64,000 nt of DNA, taken from assembly GCF_011769985.2 (NCBI RefSeq), contig NZ_CP039734.2:2542001-2606000 (forward strand). The letters are read 5' to 3'. This document shows, piece after piece, positions 19,230-27,546 of this stretch. This DNA is from Sulfurospirillum diekertiae (lineage in GTDB: Bacteria > Campylobacterota > Campylobacteria > Campylobacterales > Sulfurospirillaceae). Both the position numbers and the translations under genes were made by a program. Under the pieces are notes generated by a model, which searched no databases, was not told the origin of the DNA, and saw only the letters and a program-made list of their open reading frames with translations. Each line of letters opens with the position of its first letter. Within the stretch, counting starts at the first letter, position 1.

Positions 19230-20118
19230 TGCCGACGATTTTGCCAATTCTATGGCGATGAGTGAAACAATCTGTCGTTGTTTTGATGAAGGCATGCTCA
19301 CATCAACCAGCATGATGATCAATACCCCTTATGTCGAAGATGCATTCGAAAAAATACGTCAAAGACCCTCTTTAAGAGTCTCTTTGCATCTAAATATTGC
19401 TGAGGGAAAACCGCTTGCAGATACCAAAGAAATAGCCTATTTGGTGGATGAAAAAGGATTTTTTTGCAAACGCTATGAAACGATACTCACACATTACTAT
19501 TTTGGCAATGTGATGCAAAAAAAGATCATCAAATCAGCGATCAAAGCTGAATATGCCGCTCAAATTACACGCTATGCAACATTACTAGGAACTGAGACGA
19601 TTCATCTTGACTCCCATCAGCACTATCATACAATACCCTTTATCAGCGATATATTGATCGAATTATCGCAAGAATTACCCTACCAAATAACGTATGTTCG
19701 TGTGCCGAAAGAGCCTTTTTTTCTTGAACTTTCTTCTTTTCGCGATCTAAAAAATTATTGCGGTCTTAATATCATTAAACATTTTTTGCTCAATCTGTTT
19801 TCACATCAGCTAGCACGAAAACTTAAAGCACATCACATTACATGTAATACCTCTTTTATTGGTGTTCTGTTTACGGGAAACATGACCCTTGCTTCCATTC
19901 AAAAAGCATTGCAAAAATGTCATCAAGAGGATTTGATTGAGATTTTACTGCATCCTGGATTTTTAGCAGAGGCTGAAGCCACAAAATGGTCAGAATCACC
20001 CTTTAAAACCTTTTATACCCATCCTCATCGAAAAGAAGAGATGGAAATTTTACTAAGTCCTATATTTAAAACATTCATACAAAGCATCGCTGGGAATCAT
20101 TATGCAAAACACATTTAA
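19213..20118 (+). CDS. YdjC/ChbG-family deacetylase (NaxD/HpnK type)
   Basis: The TTG start at 19213 is supported by GGAG 6 bp upstream, and the reading frame opens immediately into the catalytic NADDFANS motif. The second metal-site region is HLDSHQHYH near residues 137-145, and SLHLNIAEGKPL lies near residue 57. The family removes N-acetyl groups from sugars. The Francisella member NaxD deacetylates undecaprenyl-phosphate-N-acetylgalactosamine. Its place directly after a GtrB-type enzyme and before an ArnT-type transferase suggests a carrier-linked amino sugar as substrate (inference). Confidence 0.85.
   Translation: MNIIINADDFANSMAMSETICRCFDEGMLTSTSMMINTPYVEDAFEKIRQRPSLRVSLHLNIAEGKPLADTKEIAYLVDEKGFFCKRYETILTHYYFGNVMQKKIIKSAIKAEYAAQITRYATLLGTETIHLDSHQHYHTIPFISDILIELSQELPYQITYVRVPKEPFFLELSSFRDLKNYCGLNIIKHFLLNLFSHQLARKLKAHHITCNTSFIGVLFTGNMTLASIQKALQKCHQEDLIEILLHPGFLAEAEATKWSESPFKTFYTHPHRKEEMEILLSPIFKTFIQSIAGNHYAKHI
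19837..19848. repeat. TTACATGTAA core copy 2 (inside deacetylase)
   Basis: The flanks are A/T (ATTACATGTAAT). It is read as Ile-Thr-Cys-Asn, not in the common Leu-His-Val frame. Confidence 0.8.
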
Positions 20119-21562
20119 AAACCTCATTCTGGCATTATTCTCTCTTGTAGGTGCTCGTCTTATTGTGATGTATTATTTTCCTTTAACAGACAGTACCGAA
20201 GCACGTTATGCCAATACCGCCCTGATGATGGCAAAGCTCAACGATTGGATTAGCCCTTATTATGATTATGGTGTCCCTTTTTGGGGAAAGCCGCCCTTGT
20301 CTTTTTGGGCAGAAGCACTCTCCTATAAGTTTTTAGGCATCAGCGATTTTGCGCCACGCCTGCCTTCCTTGTTCATAAGTTTAGTAACCGCTTGGCTGAT
20401 GTATCACTTTGTCAAAACATTAACAAACACAAAAAGTGCCTTATGGTCCGTTATCATCTATTTTGGTATGCTCCTTTCATTTCAACTGAGTGGCGCTGTA
20501 TTGACAGACCCTTTTTTAGCATTTAGTACCACCTTGTCCTTGGTCGCTTTTATGCTGTTTACCCTCAAAGGAAAGCGTTCATGGGAATATCTTTTTTTTA
20601 TTGGGTTAGGATTGGGGCTTCTTGCCAAAGGACCTTTGGCTTTGGTCATTGTAGGAGGAATTCTTTTTTTATGGATGTTCCCTTCCATTAAAACACGTTT
20701 TGCACAGCTAAGGCAACTTCCTTGGATAAAAGGTACGCTTTTAATGGTGTGCATTAGCCTTCCTTGGTATATTATTGCAGAAATGAAGACACCTGGATTT
20801 TTGAATTATTTTATCATTGGAGAGCATTTTGGTCGCTTTTTAGATGCTGGATGGCATGGCGATAAATACGGCTATGTTCACAAAAATCCACACGGTGCTA
20901 TTTGGTTGATGTGGTTGGCGGCATCTTTACCATGGGGGTTGAGTGCTTTCTTTTTTGGCTATCAAAGTCTTCATCAGCACACTCAAAAAGAGGTGTTTTT
21001 TAAGCTCTTTAAAAATCCTATTTTGTGTTTACTGATCATTTGGGCGCTCTTTTTAGTCCTGTTTTTTACATTGGCAAGTAATGTCATTTGGACCTATATC
21101 TTGCCATCACTCCCTGCTTTTGCCATTCTTCTAGCCCTACTGTTAAATCAAAATGAAGGCAGTTTGATTCAAAAATATTCTAAAGTGATCGCTTTTAACA
21201 TCTATCTTGTACCCGTTGTATCATTGATTGGGTTGGTGATTGTCGCGTGGTTTCCAAACCTTGTGATGAGCGAAAAATATCTTATTGCTTCTTACCGCCA
21301 TCATACTTCTTCACAAGAGCCTATTTACTTTTTAGAAAAGAAATCTTTTTCCTCCATGTATTACATGAATGAACCGATCCAAACAACTTCTCTTGAAGCA
21401 TTTAATGATCTCAATCTCTCCAATGAATCGCATTATTTTGTTGTTGTGAACAAAGGAGATGAAAAGCATATTACCCAACAAATAGACTTACATAAAGTTT
21501 ATAGTAGCAAGAGCTATGTTCTCTATGAAGTAAAAAATACTTTTTTGAATATAGAAAAATAA
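20102..21562 (+). CDS. ArnT-like glycosyltransferase (GT83, lipid A amino-sugar transfer)
   Basis: This polytopic protein of 486 residues belongs to the PMT/ArnT group. The first periplasmic loop carries DSTEARYANTALMM and VPFWGKPPLSFWAEA, hallmarks of undecaprenyl-phosphate-sugar:lipid A transferases. A WHGDKYGYVHKNPHG loop follows near residue 255. About ten hydrophobic helices lie before a short C-terminal periplasmic part. It overlaps the deacetylase by 17 bp. It would move the deacetylated sugar from the carrier to lipid A at the outer face; the exact sugar cannot be read. Confidence 0.85.
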   Translation: MQNTFKNLILALFSLVGARLIVMYYFPLTDSTEARYANTALMMAKLNDWISPYYDYGVPFWGKPPLSFWAEALSYKFLGISDFAPRLPSLFISLVTAWLMYHFVKTLTNTKSALWSVIIYFGMLLSFQLSGAVLTDPFLAFSTTLSLVAFMLFTLKGKRSWEYLFFIGLGLGLLAKGPLALVIVGGILFLWMFPSIKTRFAQLRQLPWIKGTLLMVCISLPWYIIAEMKTPGFLNYFIIGEHFGRFLDAGWHGDKYGYVHKNPHGAIWLMWLAASLPWGLSAFFFGYQSLHQHTQKEVFFKLFKNPILCLLIIWALFLVLFFTLASNVIWTYILPSLPAFAILLALLLNQNEGSLIQKYSKVIAFNIYLVPVVSLIGLVIVAWFPNLVMSEKYLIASYRHHTSSQEPIYFLEKKSFSSMYYMNEPIQTTSLEAFNDLNLSNESHYFVVVNKGDEKHITQQIDLHKVYSSKSYVLYEVKNTFLNIEK

Positions 21563-21599
21563 AAACTTAAAATAATGAAAATATGAAGAAAAGTGAGCG

Positions 21600-22175
21600 A
21601 TGATGATTTTAAATATAGAAGAATTAAATTTAACATGGTTTCAGAGTATCAATGCTTCGGCTAATGCTCCAGAATTAGTTGTGAATAGTGCAAAATTTTT
21701 TGCGGAATATGTACTTTATGCGCTTCCTCTTTTTTTTATATTTCTTTGGTTTTTTGGCACTAAAGCTCAAAAAGAGATTGTTCTTAAATCACTCTTGGTC
21801 ATCTTCATTTCACTGTGTATTGGGCAGCTCATTATCATGTTCTTTCCGCATCCACGACCTTTTATGATGGGGGTTGGAAGAACATTGATTGTCCATGCGC
21901 CAAACGCTTCATTCCCCAGTCATCATATGATATTTTTTAGTGCTGTATTCATCAGTCATTTTTTGGCAAAAAACTATAAAATTAGCCTGATTTTTTTTAT
22001 TTTAACGCTTCTTGTCGCTTGGTCTAGGATTTATTTGGGTGTTCATTTCCCCTTCGATATGATCGGAGCATTTTGTATAGTGATGTGTGTTGCACTGTTG
22101 CTTGAGCTTTTTTGGAAACGAATCAGAAGCATTATCATGAATTCTTTGATACTTTATAAGCACACCCAAAAGTAA
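21600..22175 (+). CDS. PAP2-family membrane phosphatase
   Basis: This 191-residue protein has five or six helices and the acid-phosphatase motifs FPHPRP (C1), PSHH (C2) and SRIYLGVHFPFD (C3, catalytic His). The C1 motif lacks the usual leading Lys. Members act as undecaprenyl-pyrophosphate phosphatases or lipid A phosphatases (LpxE/LpxF). Its position 37 bp after the ArnT-like gene suggests a link to lipid A or carrier recycling. Confidence 0.85.
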   Translation: MMILNIEELNLTWFQSINASANAPELVVNSAKFFAEYVLYALPLFFIFLWFFGTKAQKEIVLKSLLVIFISLCIGQLIIMFFPHPRPFMMGVGRTLIVHAPNASFPSHHMIFFSAVFISHFLAKNYKISLIFFILTLLVAWSRIYLGVHFPFDMIGAFCIVMCVALLLELFWKRIRSIIMNSLILYKHTQK

Positions 22176-22345
22176 TATAAAAGACTCTATTTACCTTCAT
22201 TCAATATTTGCAGAATCAGACAATGAAAATGGTCAATTATGCTATCCAACATAAGGTATTTAGATTTATACTATCGAATAGATTGGATTATCTACGTGTG
22301 AAGCATCATTTGCTTTCAACTCTTGTTACGAAAAAGGAGATAGAA

Positions 22346-23392
22346 ATGAAAATGGATACATTTAGATTGGCTGACAAGCTCCCCTCTGAACTTAATCGCC
22401 GTGGTTTTTTAAAAAACAGTGCTGTTGTACTTGGCGCTATTACAGTATGTAATTTAGGAGGTCTAGAAGAGGCTCCTGCGGCACCTAATGAAAAGGCACA
22501 AGTTTATTTTACTGATGATATTAGTGTCAACGGGCTACTCAAAATTTATGCCAAAGTCAACCAAAACATAACGGGTAAAACGGCAATAAAACTCCACTCT
22601 GGTGAACCACATGGTCCAAATTTACTACCCATTGAGCTTATCACAGGATTACAAGCTACCATTCCAAACAGCACCATTGTTGAATGCAATGTTCTTTATG
22701 AAAGCCCTAGGCAACATACCCAGAGCCATCTGGAAACACTTAAAATTAATGGATTTGATTTTTGTCCTGTTGATATTATGGATGCTGAAGGAGATGCAAT
22801 ACTTCCTATATTTGGTACGAAAGAACTGCTTGCGAAATGGGAAGACTCCCCTAAGCGTCCTTTTGAAGATGGAACACATCTTAGCGAAATAGCCGTAGGT
22901 AAAAACCTGTTAAATTATGATTCACTTTTAGTCTATACACACTTTAAAGGGCATACGATGGGTGGTTTTGGCGGGTCTTTGAAAAATATTGCTATCGGTT
23001 GCGCATCGGGACAAGTGGGGAAGCTCCAAATCCATGAAAAAGGATGGAAAGGTGGAAAATTATTTTTAGAACGTATGGTAGAAGCAGGTAAAGGTATTAG
23101 CGATCATTTTGGCCCACGTATCACTTATATTAATGTGTTAAAAAATATATCTGTCGATTGTGATTGCGATGCACATGGCAAAAAACCTACCTGTAGGGAT
23201 ATCGGTATTGTCGCTTCAACTGATATTCTTGCTATTGATAAGGCTTCGATAGATCTTGTCTACGCACTACCTCAAACAGAACTCAAAGATATTAAAGAAC
23301 GTATTGAAACGCGTAATGGTCTACATCAACTTGAATACATGAAATTGCTTAGGATGGGGAAAGAGCATTATGATCTTATCAATCTTGGATAA
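22346..23392 (+). CDS. DUF362-domain protein with Tat signal
   Basis: The start ATG 22346 follows AAAAAGGAG by about 6 bp and puts a twin-arginine signal (NRRGFLKN, then a hydrophobic stretch) near residue 19. A longer frame from TTG 22208 would bury it. The mature part of about 310 residues has the DUF362 pattern, including THFKGHTMGGFGGSLKN and the Cys cluster DCDCDAHGKKPTC, which could bind a metal or Fe-S centre. Tat export implies folding with a cofactor in the cytoplasm. No reaction is assigned. Confidence 0.8.
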   Translation: MKMDTFRLADKLPSELNRRGFLKNSAVVLGAITVCNLGGLEEAPAAPNEKAQVYFTDDISVNGLLKIYAKVNQNITGKTAIKLHSGEPHGPNLLPIELITGLQATIPNSTIVECNVLYESPRQHTQSHLETLKINGFDFCPVDIMDAEGDAILPIFGTKELLAKWEDSPKRPFEDGTHLSEIAVGKNLLNYDSLLVYTHFKGHTMGGFGGSLKNIAIGCASGQVGKLQIHEKGWKGGKLFLERMVEAGKGISDHFGPRITYINVLKNISVDCDCDAHGKKPTCRDIGIVASTDILAIDKASIDLVYALPQTELKDIKERIETRNGLHQLEYMKLLRMGKEHYDLINLG

Positions 23393-23415
23393 ACAATACC
23401 ATCGAGGAGAGGCTG

Positions 23416-23904
23416 ATGCAAAAAATTTATCTTGCAGGTCCTGAAGTTTTTTTACCCAATGCTACTGAAGTTGGCAAAGCACATAAGCACCTGTGTCAGC
23501 AGTATGGTTATGAAGGACTTTTCCCACTTGATAACACTATTTCAGGAAATACCCCCAAGAAGATAGCAGAAGCAATTCGTCAGGCCAATGAAGCAATGAT
23601 ACGTACATGTGACATCGTTATTGCCAATCTCTCCCCATTCAGAGGGCCAGAACCAGACAGTGGCACGGTTTGGGAAGTAGGTTTTGCGCAAGGACTAGGT
23701 AAAAAAGTTATAGCCTATTCTACAGACCTTCGCACCCATAAAGAAAAAACTCAATCCATCCTCAACTTAGGAAATGCAAACTATGATGCTTTGGGTATGG
23801 CAATTGAAGATTTTGGACTGACGCACAATCTCATGTTTTCACCTATCGTCATTGCAAATAGCTTTGAAGCTTCTCTTCAATACCTTGCACAAAATGGCTT
23901 ATAA
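23416..23904 (+). CDS. Nucleoside 2-deoxyribosyltransferase
   Basis: The enzyme swaps bases on 2'-deoxyribosides (or hydrolyses them) in nucleotide salvage. The 162-residue length, the N-terminal KIYLAGPEVF and the block NLSPFRGPEPDSGTVWEVGFAQGLGK with the catalytic Glu (near residue 93) are typical. It lies 23 bp after the DUF362 gene with GAGGAG before the ATG. A functional tie to its neighbour is not evident. Confidence 0.88.
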   Translation: MQKIYLAGPEVFLPNATEVGKAHKHLCQQYGYEGLFPLDNTISGNTPKKIAEAIRQANEAMIRTCDIVIANLSPFRGPEPDSGTVWEVGFAQGLGKKVIAYSTDLRTHKEKTQSILNLGNANYDALGMAIEDFGLTHNLMFSPIVIANSFEASLQYLAQNGL

Positions 23905-23985
23905 ATATTTAATCCAATCTAAAAAAAATAGTTAGTTGTCGCTTTGTCTTTGTTGTTAAAGCTAGCTGGTATAGAGTAACTAAAG

Positions 23986-24000
23986 AGATAATTATTATCT
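23986..24000. promoter_or_regulatory. Fur-box-like operator upstream of aldehyde dehydrogenase
   Basis: AGATAAT-T-ATTATCT is a 7-1-7 inverted repeat 30 bp before the ATG. On the other strand it contains GATAATAATTATC, identical to the site at 26427-26441. It matches the TGATAATnATTATCA Fur consensus at 13 of 15 positions. Confidence 0.5.
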
Positions 24001-24030
24001 TTTAACTCTATTATTAAGGAAGGTGCAAAA

Positions 24031-25527
24031 ATGGCATATTCAAGACCTACATACAAACCTCGTTATGAGAACTTTATCGGCGGCGAGTGGGTTGCTCCAC
24101 TTAGCGGTGAATATTTTGACAATCTTTCCCCTGTTGATGGTGAATTTCTAACTAAAATCCCTCGTTCATCTGAAGCAGATGTTGATGCAGCAGTTGCAGC
24201 TGGCGTTAAAGCGTTTGAAACCTATAAACATACCTCCGTTATTGAACGAAGCACATTACTTAACAAAATTGCTGACGCTATCGAAGCCAATTTAGAAGCT
24301 CTTGCTATTGCAGAAACACTCGACAATGGTAAAGCGATTCGTGAAACTCTCAATGCAGACGTTCCTTTAGTTGTGGATCACTTTAGATATTTCGCTTCTG
24401 TTATTCGAGCAGAATCAGGAACCGTTTCAGATTTGGATGAAAACACAATTTCCCAAGAAATTCATGAACCACTCGGTGTTGTTGCGCAAATCATTCCATG
24501 GAACTTCCCACTCTTGATGGCAGCATGGAAAATTGCTCCTGCTATTGCTGCTGGTAATTGCGTTGTTTTGAAACCAGCAAGTGCGACACCAATGTCTATT
24601 TTAATTTTGATGGAAACCATTCAAAATATATTGCCAAAAGGCGTTGTTAACATTATCAATGGTGCAGGTGGAAAGATTGGTAAACACCTTGCAACGCATC
24701 CTGACATCAAAAAAGTAGGCTTTACCGGTGAAACGACGACAGGTCAACTTATCATGCAATACGCTACTGAAAACATCATCCCTTCGACATTGGAACTCGG
24801 TGGTAAATCGCCTAACGTTTTCTTTGAATCTATCATGGCAAAAGACGATGAATTTTTTGACAAAGCGATTGAAGGACTTGTTTTATTTGCCTTTAATAGT
24901 GGTGAAGTCTGCACATGCCCATCACGTGCCCTCATCCAAGAGTCTATTTATGAGCCGTTTATGAAACGTGTTTTAGAGCGTGTAAAAGCAATCACTCAAG
25001 AAAATCCTCTTGATCCAGCAACTAAAATGGGAGCACAAGCTTCTGTCAATCAAAAAGAGAAAATCTTAGATTACATCCGCATTGGTAAAGAAGAAGGTGC
25101 AGAGTGCCTCATCGGTGGTGCAGAATACAAAAACAAAACCTTCCCAAAAGGAAATTACATTCAACCTACTATCTTCAAAGGTCACAACAAAATGCGTATC
25201 TTCCAAGAAGAGATTTTTGGACCCGTACTATGTGTCACAACCTTTAAAGATGAAGCGGAAGCACTTGCCATTGCCAATGACACAATTTATGGTCTAGGCT
25301 CAGGCGTTTGGTCAAGGGATGCGCATCAACTTCATAGCATGTCACGCGGCATTGAAGCGGGACGTGTATGGGTAAACTGCTACCATCTCTACCCATCTCA
25401 TGCCTCTTTTGGTGGTTATAAAAAATCAGGTATCGGACGTGAAACACACATGATGATGCTTAACGCTTATAGACACACCAAAAATATCTTGACATCATTC
25501 AATAAAAATAAACTCGGATTTTTCTAA
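24031..25527 (+). CDS. NAD-dependent aldehyde dehydrogenase (AldB/ExaC type)
   Basis: It oxidises an aldehyde, probably acetaldehyde, to the acid. At 498 residues it has IIPWNFPLLMAAWKIAPAIAAGN, KVGFTGETTTGQ for cofactor binding, TLELGGKSPN with the general-base Glu near residue 257, and the catalytic Cys in FNSGEVCTCPSR near residue 293. The YHLYPSHASFGGYKKSGIGRE tail is characteristic of this subgroup. It is followed by a DUF779 gene, a common pairing. AAGGAAGG lies upstream, and the promoter holds a Fur-like site. Confidence 0.92.
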   Translation: MAYSRPTYKPRYENFIGGEWVAPLSGEYFDNLSPVDGEFLTKIPRSSEADVDAAVAAGVKAFETYKHTSVIERSTLLNKIADAIEANLEALAIAETLDNGKAIRETLNADVPLVVDHFRYFASVIRAESGTVSDLDENTISQEIHEPLGVVAQIIPWNFPLLMAAWKIAPAIAAGNCVVLKPASATPMSILILMETIQNILPKGVVNIINGAGGKIGKHLATHPDIKKVGFTGETTTGQLIMQYATENIIPSTLELGGKSPNVFFESIMAKDDEFFDKAIEGLVLFAFNSGEVCTCPSRALIQESIYEPFMKRVLERVKAITQENPLDPATKMGAQASVNQKEKILDYIRIGKEEGAECLIGGAEYKNKTFPKGNYIQPTIFKGHNKMRIFQEEIFGPVLCVTTFKDEAEALAIANDTIYGLGSGVWSRDAHQLHSMSRGIEAGRVWVNCYHLYPSHASFGGYKKSGIGRETHMMMLNAYRHTKNILTSFNKNKLGFF

Positions 25528-25538
25528 ACCGCAAGAAC

Positions 25539-25569
25539 GCATGGGCTTTTACGCCCATGCACTTTTTTT
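25539..25569 (+). terminator. Rho-independent terminator
   Basis: The stem GCATGGGC/GCCCATGC has a 6-nt loop and is followed by AC then seven T. It sits between aldehyde dehydrogenase and DUF779, so the latter may depend on read-through. Confidence 0.85.
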
Positions 25570-25581
25570 AAAGGAGCCTTC

Positions 25582-25959
25582 ATGACTATTCATCGACTTA
25601 CTGCAACCTCTGAAGCTCTCAAAGTTATCGAAATGCTTAAAAATGAATATGGCGAACTCGTTTTCAACCAAAGTGGTGGCTGTTGCGATGGCACAGCACC
25701 GATGTGTTATGAAAAAAAAGACTTTCATGTTCCCTCACGCAATATTAAAATGGGCGAAGTCGGAGGATGTGAGTTTTTTATCGATAAAGACCAATTCGAA
25801 TACTTTCGTTATTCTCAAATTGTCCTAGATGTGAAAGAAGAAAAAGCCGCTTTTGGAAACTCCTTTTCATTGGAAATTGATGAAGGGTATCAGTTTATTA
25901 CACGTTCGCGTATCTTTAGTGATGAAGAAAACAAACTTTTAGCAGAACAAGAGAAGTGA
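25582..25959 (+). CDS. DUF779 protein
   Basis: This 125-residue protein has the DUF779 core FNQSGGCCDGTAPMCY near residues 29-44 and EVGGCEFFID, giving a conserved Cys set. The family often sits beside AldB-type aldehyde dehydrogenases and has no firm biochemical role. AAAGGAG precedes the ATG by 7 bp. Confidence 0.88.
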   Translation: MTIHRLTATSEALKVIEMLKNEYGELVFNQSGGCCDGTAPMCYEKKDFHVPSRNIKMGEVGGCEFFIDKDQFEYFRYSQIVLDVKEEKAAFGNSFSLEIDEGYQFITRSRIFSDEENKLLAEQEK

Positions 25960-25973
25960 AATTCACTTCTCTT
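25949..25973. terminator. Bidirectional terminator hairpin
   Basis: AAGAGAAGTGA/TCACTTCTCTT, 11 bp with a 3-nt loop, lies between the convergent DUF779 gene and the secreted-protein gene. It overlaps the last DUF779 codons. Confidence 0.7.
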
Positions 25974-25978
25974 ACATG

Positions 25979-26413
25979 TTAGAGTTTATCTTTAAAATCA
26001 ATAGCCGTAACATTGAGATTATTAAGTGTAATGATGGTGATTTGATCCTCTTTTTTAGGAAAATACGCCACATCTTTTTCATTTTCTAAAAGTCCAATAG
26101 CATAAGAATATTTTTTAAATTTTGGTAGCATAAACATACTCATCACCATGCTAGGAACTGCTGTTGCATCCATCAAATAAAGTGCACTGTTCTCGCTTAA
26201 ATAGTTTGGATTTGCTTCCAAAAAGCTCTTTAACAGATCCCCTTGAGCTTTAGTATATGCGATGATAATCTGCTTGGTTTGAGGTGTAATGTCCACCGTT
26301 TTTTCAAACTGGTCTTTAATAACAGGTGCTTGTATTGTCGTACCCTCTTTCAGCGTATCGGCAAAGAGTCCAAACGGTAGAAGAAGCATTACTGCAAAAA
26401 AAAGTTGTTTCAT
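25979..26413 (-). CDS. Secreted protein of unknown function, thioredoxin-fold-like
   Basis: A cleavable signal peptide (MKQLFFAVMLLLPFGLFADT) is followed by about 125 residues. The order of strands, the segment QIIIAYTKAQGDLLKSFLEAN and a later AVPS resemble periplasmic thioredoxin-like YtfJ proteins. No cysteine is present in the mature part, so redox activity is excluded. It has a Fur-like box 14 bp upstream of the start. Confidence 0.6.
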   Translation of the reverse strand: MKQLFFAVMLLLPFGLFADTLKEGTTIQAPVIKDQFEKTVDITPQTKQIIIAYTKAQGDLLKSFLEANPNYLSENSALYLMDATAVPSMVMSMFMLPKFKKYSYAIGLLENEKDVAYFPKKEDQITIITLNNLNVTAIDFKDKL

Positions 26414-26426
26414 AGAGTTCCTTTAT

Positions 26427-26441
26427 TGATAATAATTATCT
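26427..26441. promoter_or_regulatory. Fur-box-like operator upstream of the secreted protein gene
   Basis: TGATAAT-A-ATTATCT matches the 7-1-7 Fur consensus TGATAATnATTATCA at 14 of 15 positions. It shares 13 identical bases with the site at 23986-24000. Confidence 0.55.
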
Positions 26442-26540
26442 GATTGTATCTTTTCAAAGTAAATAGCAGATTAACAAAAATTGATCAATCTTCTCAATAA
26501 AGTTTCTCAAAAGCATGCTATACTTTTTTAAAAAAGATGT

Positions 26541-26552
26541 TTTACATGTAAA
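26541..26552. repeat. TTTACATGTAAA palindrome, copy 3
   Basis: It lies 10 bp before the dehydrogenase start, next to its ribosome binding site. Confidence 0.9.
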
Positions 26553-26562
26553 AGGAAATTTC

Positions 26563-27483
26563 ATGAAAATTGCTGTTATCACACCCCTCTTTTCTCGCTC
26601 ATCCGAACTCATGAATGAACTTACATTTCATTTTCCAGATGTTAAAAACAACGCCGACAACAGATTGAAAACCAAAAAAGATATCATCGCTTTTTTGCAA
26701 GACATGGATGGTGCCATTGTTGGTCGTGAAGAGATAGACGATGAGATATTAAGCGCTTGTCCAAAACTCACAATACTCTCCCGTTATGGTGTAGGACTGG
26801 ACAATTTAGATCTTGATACAATGAAAAAAAGAGGTGTCAAACTCGGTTGGAGTGGTGGAACAAACAGTAACTCAGTTGCAGAAATTACTTTGAGTCTCAT
26901 GCTCTCGCTCATTCGAAACTTACACATAGCCACAACACTTCTTAAACAGCATGTTTGGAAAGTTAACGGAGGCAGCGAGCTCACAGGAAAAACCATTGGC
27001 CTTTTTGGCTTTGGCAACATTGCAAAGCGTGTCATAGAGCTTTTAGCCCCTTTTCACTGTACCATTTTGGTCTTTAATCGTACTCAAAATGAAGCAGAAG
27101 CCCAAAAATATGGCATTACCTTTGCCAGTAAAGAACGCATCTTAGAAGAAGCAGACATCATCTCCATTCATCTGCCACTTACATCGGAGAGTAAAAATCT
27201 CTTCTCAACAGCCGAATTTAAAGCGATGAAAAAGAGTGCGTTTATTATCAACACAGCCCGTGGCGGTATCATCGATGAAGAAGCCCTCAAAGTGGCACTC
27301 AAAGGTGGTGAAATTGCAGGCGCTGGTCTGGAAGCTTTTTTGGTTGAACCAACACAAGATTGGGAACTGATCGATCTACCGAACCTTGTCTGTACTCCCC
27401 ATCTTGGTGGTAACTCAAAAGAGAGTATCTTGGCGATGGGATATAGCTGTATTGAGCATCTTAAAGCTCATTTTACACATTAA
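26563..27483 (+). CDS. D-isomer 2-hydroxyacid dehydrogenase (SerA-like)
   Basis: It reduces or oxidises a 2-hydroxy acid with NAD(H). The start ATG 26563 follows AAGGAAA; the upstream extension to 26515 only translates the palindrome. The NAD fold is GLFGFGNIAKRVIELL near residue 147. Catalytic residues are the Arg in NTARGGIID, the Glu in GLEAFLVEP and the His in CTPHLGGNS. At 306 residues it lacks the regulatory C-terminal domain of long SerA proteins. Substrate unknown; 3-phosphoglycerate is one option. Confidence 0.88.
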   Translation: MKIAVITPLFSRSSELMNELTFHFPDVKNNADNRLKTKKDIIAFLQDMDGAIVGREEIDDEILSACPKLTILSRYGVGLDNLDLDTMKKRGVKLGWSGGTNSNSVAEITLSLMLSLIRNLHIATTLLKQHVWKVNGGSELTGKTIGLFGFGNIAKRVIELLAPFHCTILVFNRTQNEAEAQKYGITFASKERILEEADIISIHLPLTSESKNLFSTAEFKAMKKSAFIINTARGGIIDEEALKVALKGGEIAGAGLEAFLVEPTQDWELIDLPNLVCTPHLGGNSKESILAMGYSCIEHLKAHFTH

Positions 27484-27546
27484 GTGTCACCAAAATTTTA
27501 TTATTTTCAGGTACAATAAAACCGATTTTACATTGATAGGGAAGTT

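Noticed and set aside
22208-22345. N-terminal extension of the DUF362 protein
   Set aside because: It would place the Tat signal 46 residues inside; ATG 22346 has AAAAAGGAG upstream.
26515-26562. Upstream extension of the hydroxyacid dehydrogenase
   Set aside because: The extra residues only translate the palindrome and Shine-Dalgarno region; the ATG at 26563 has the better site and the family N-terminus.
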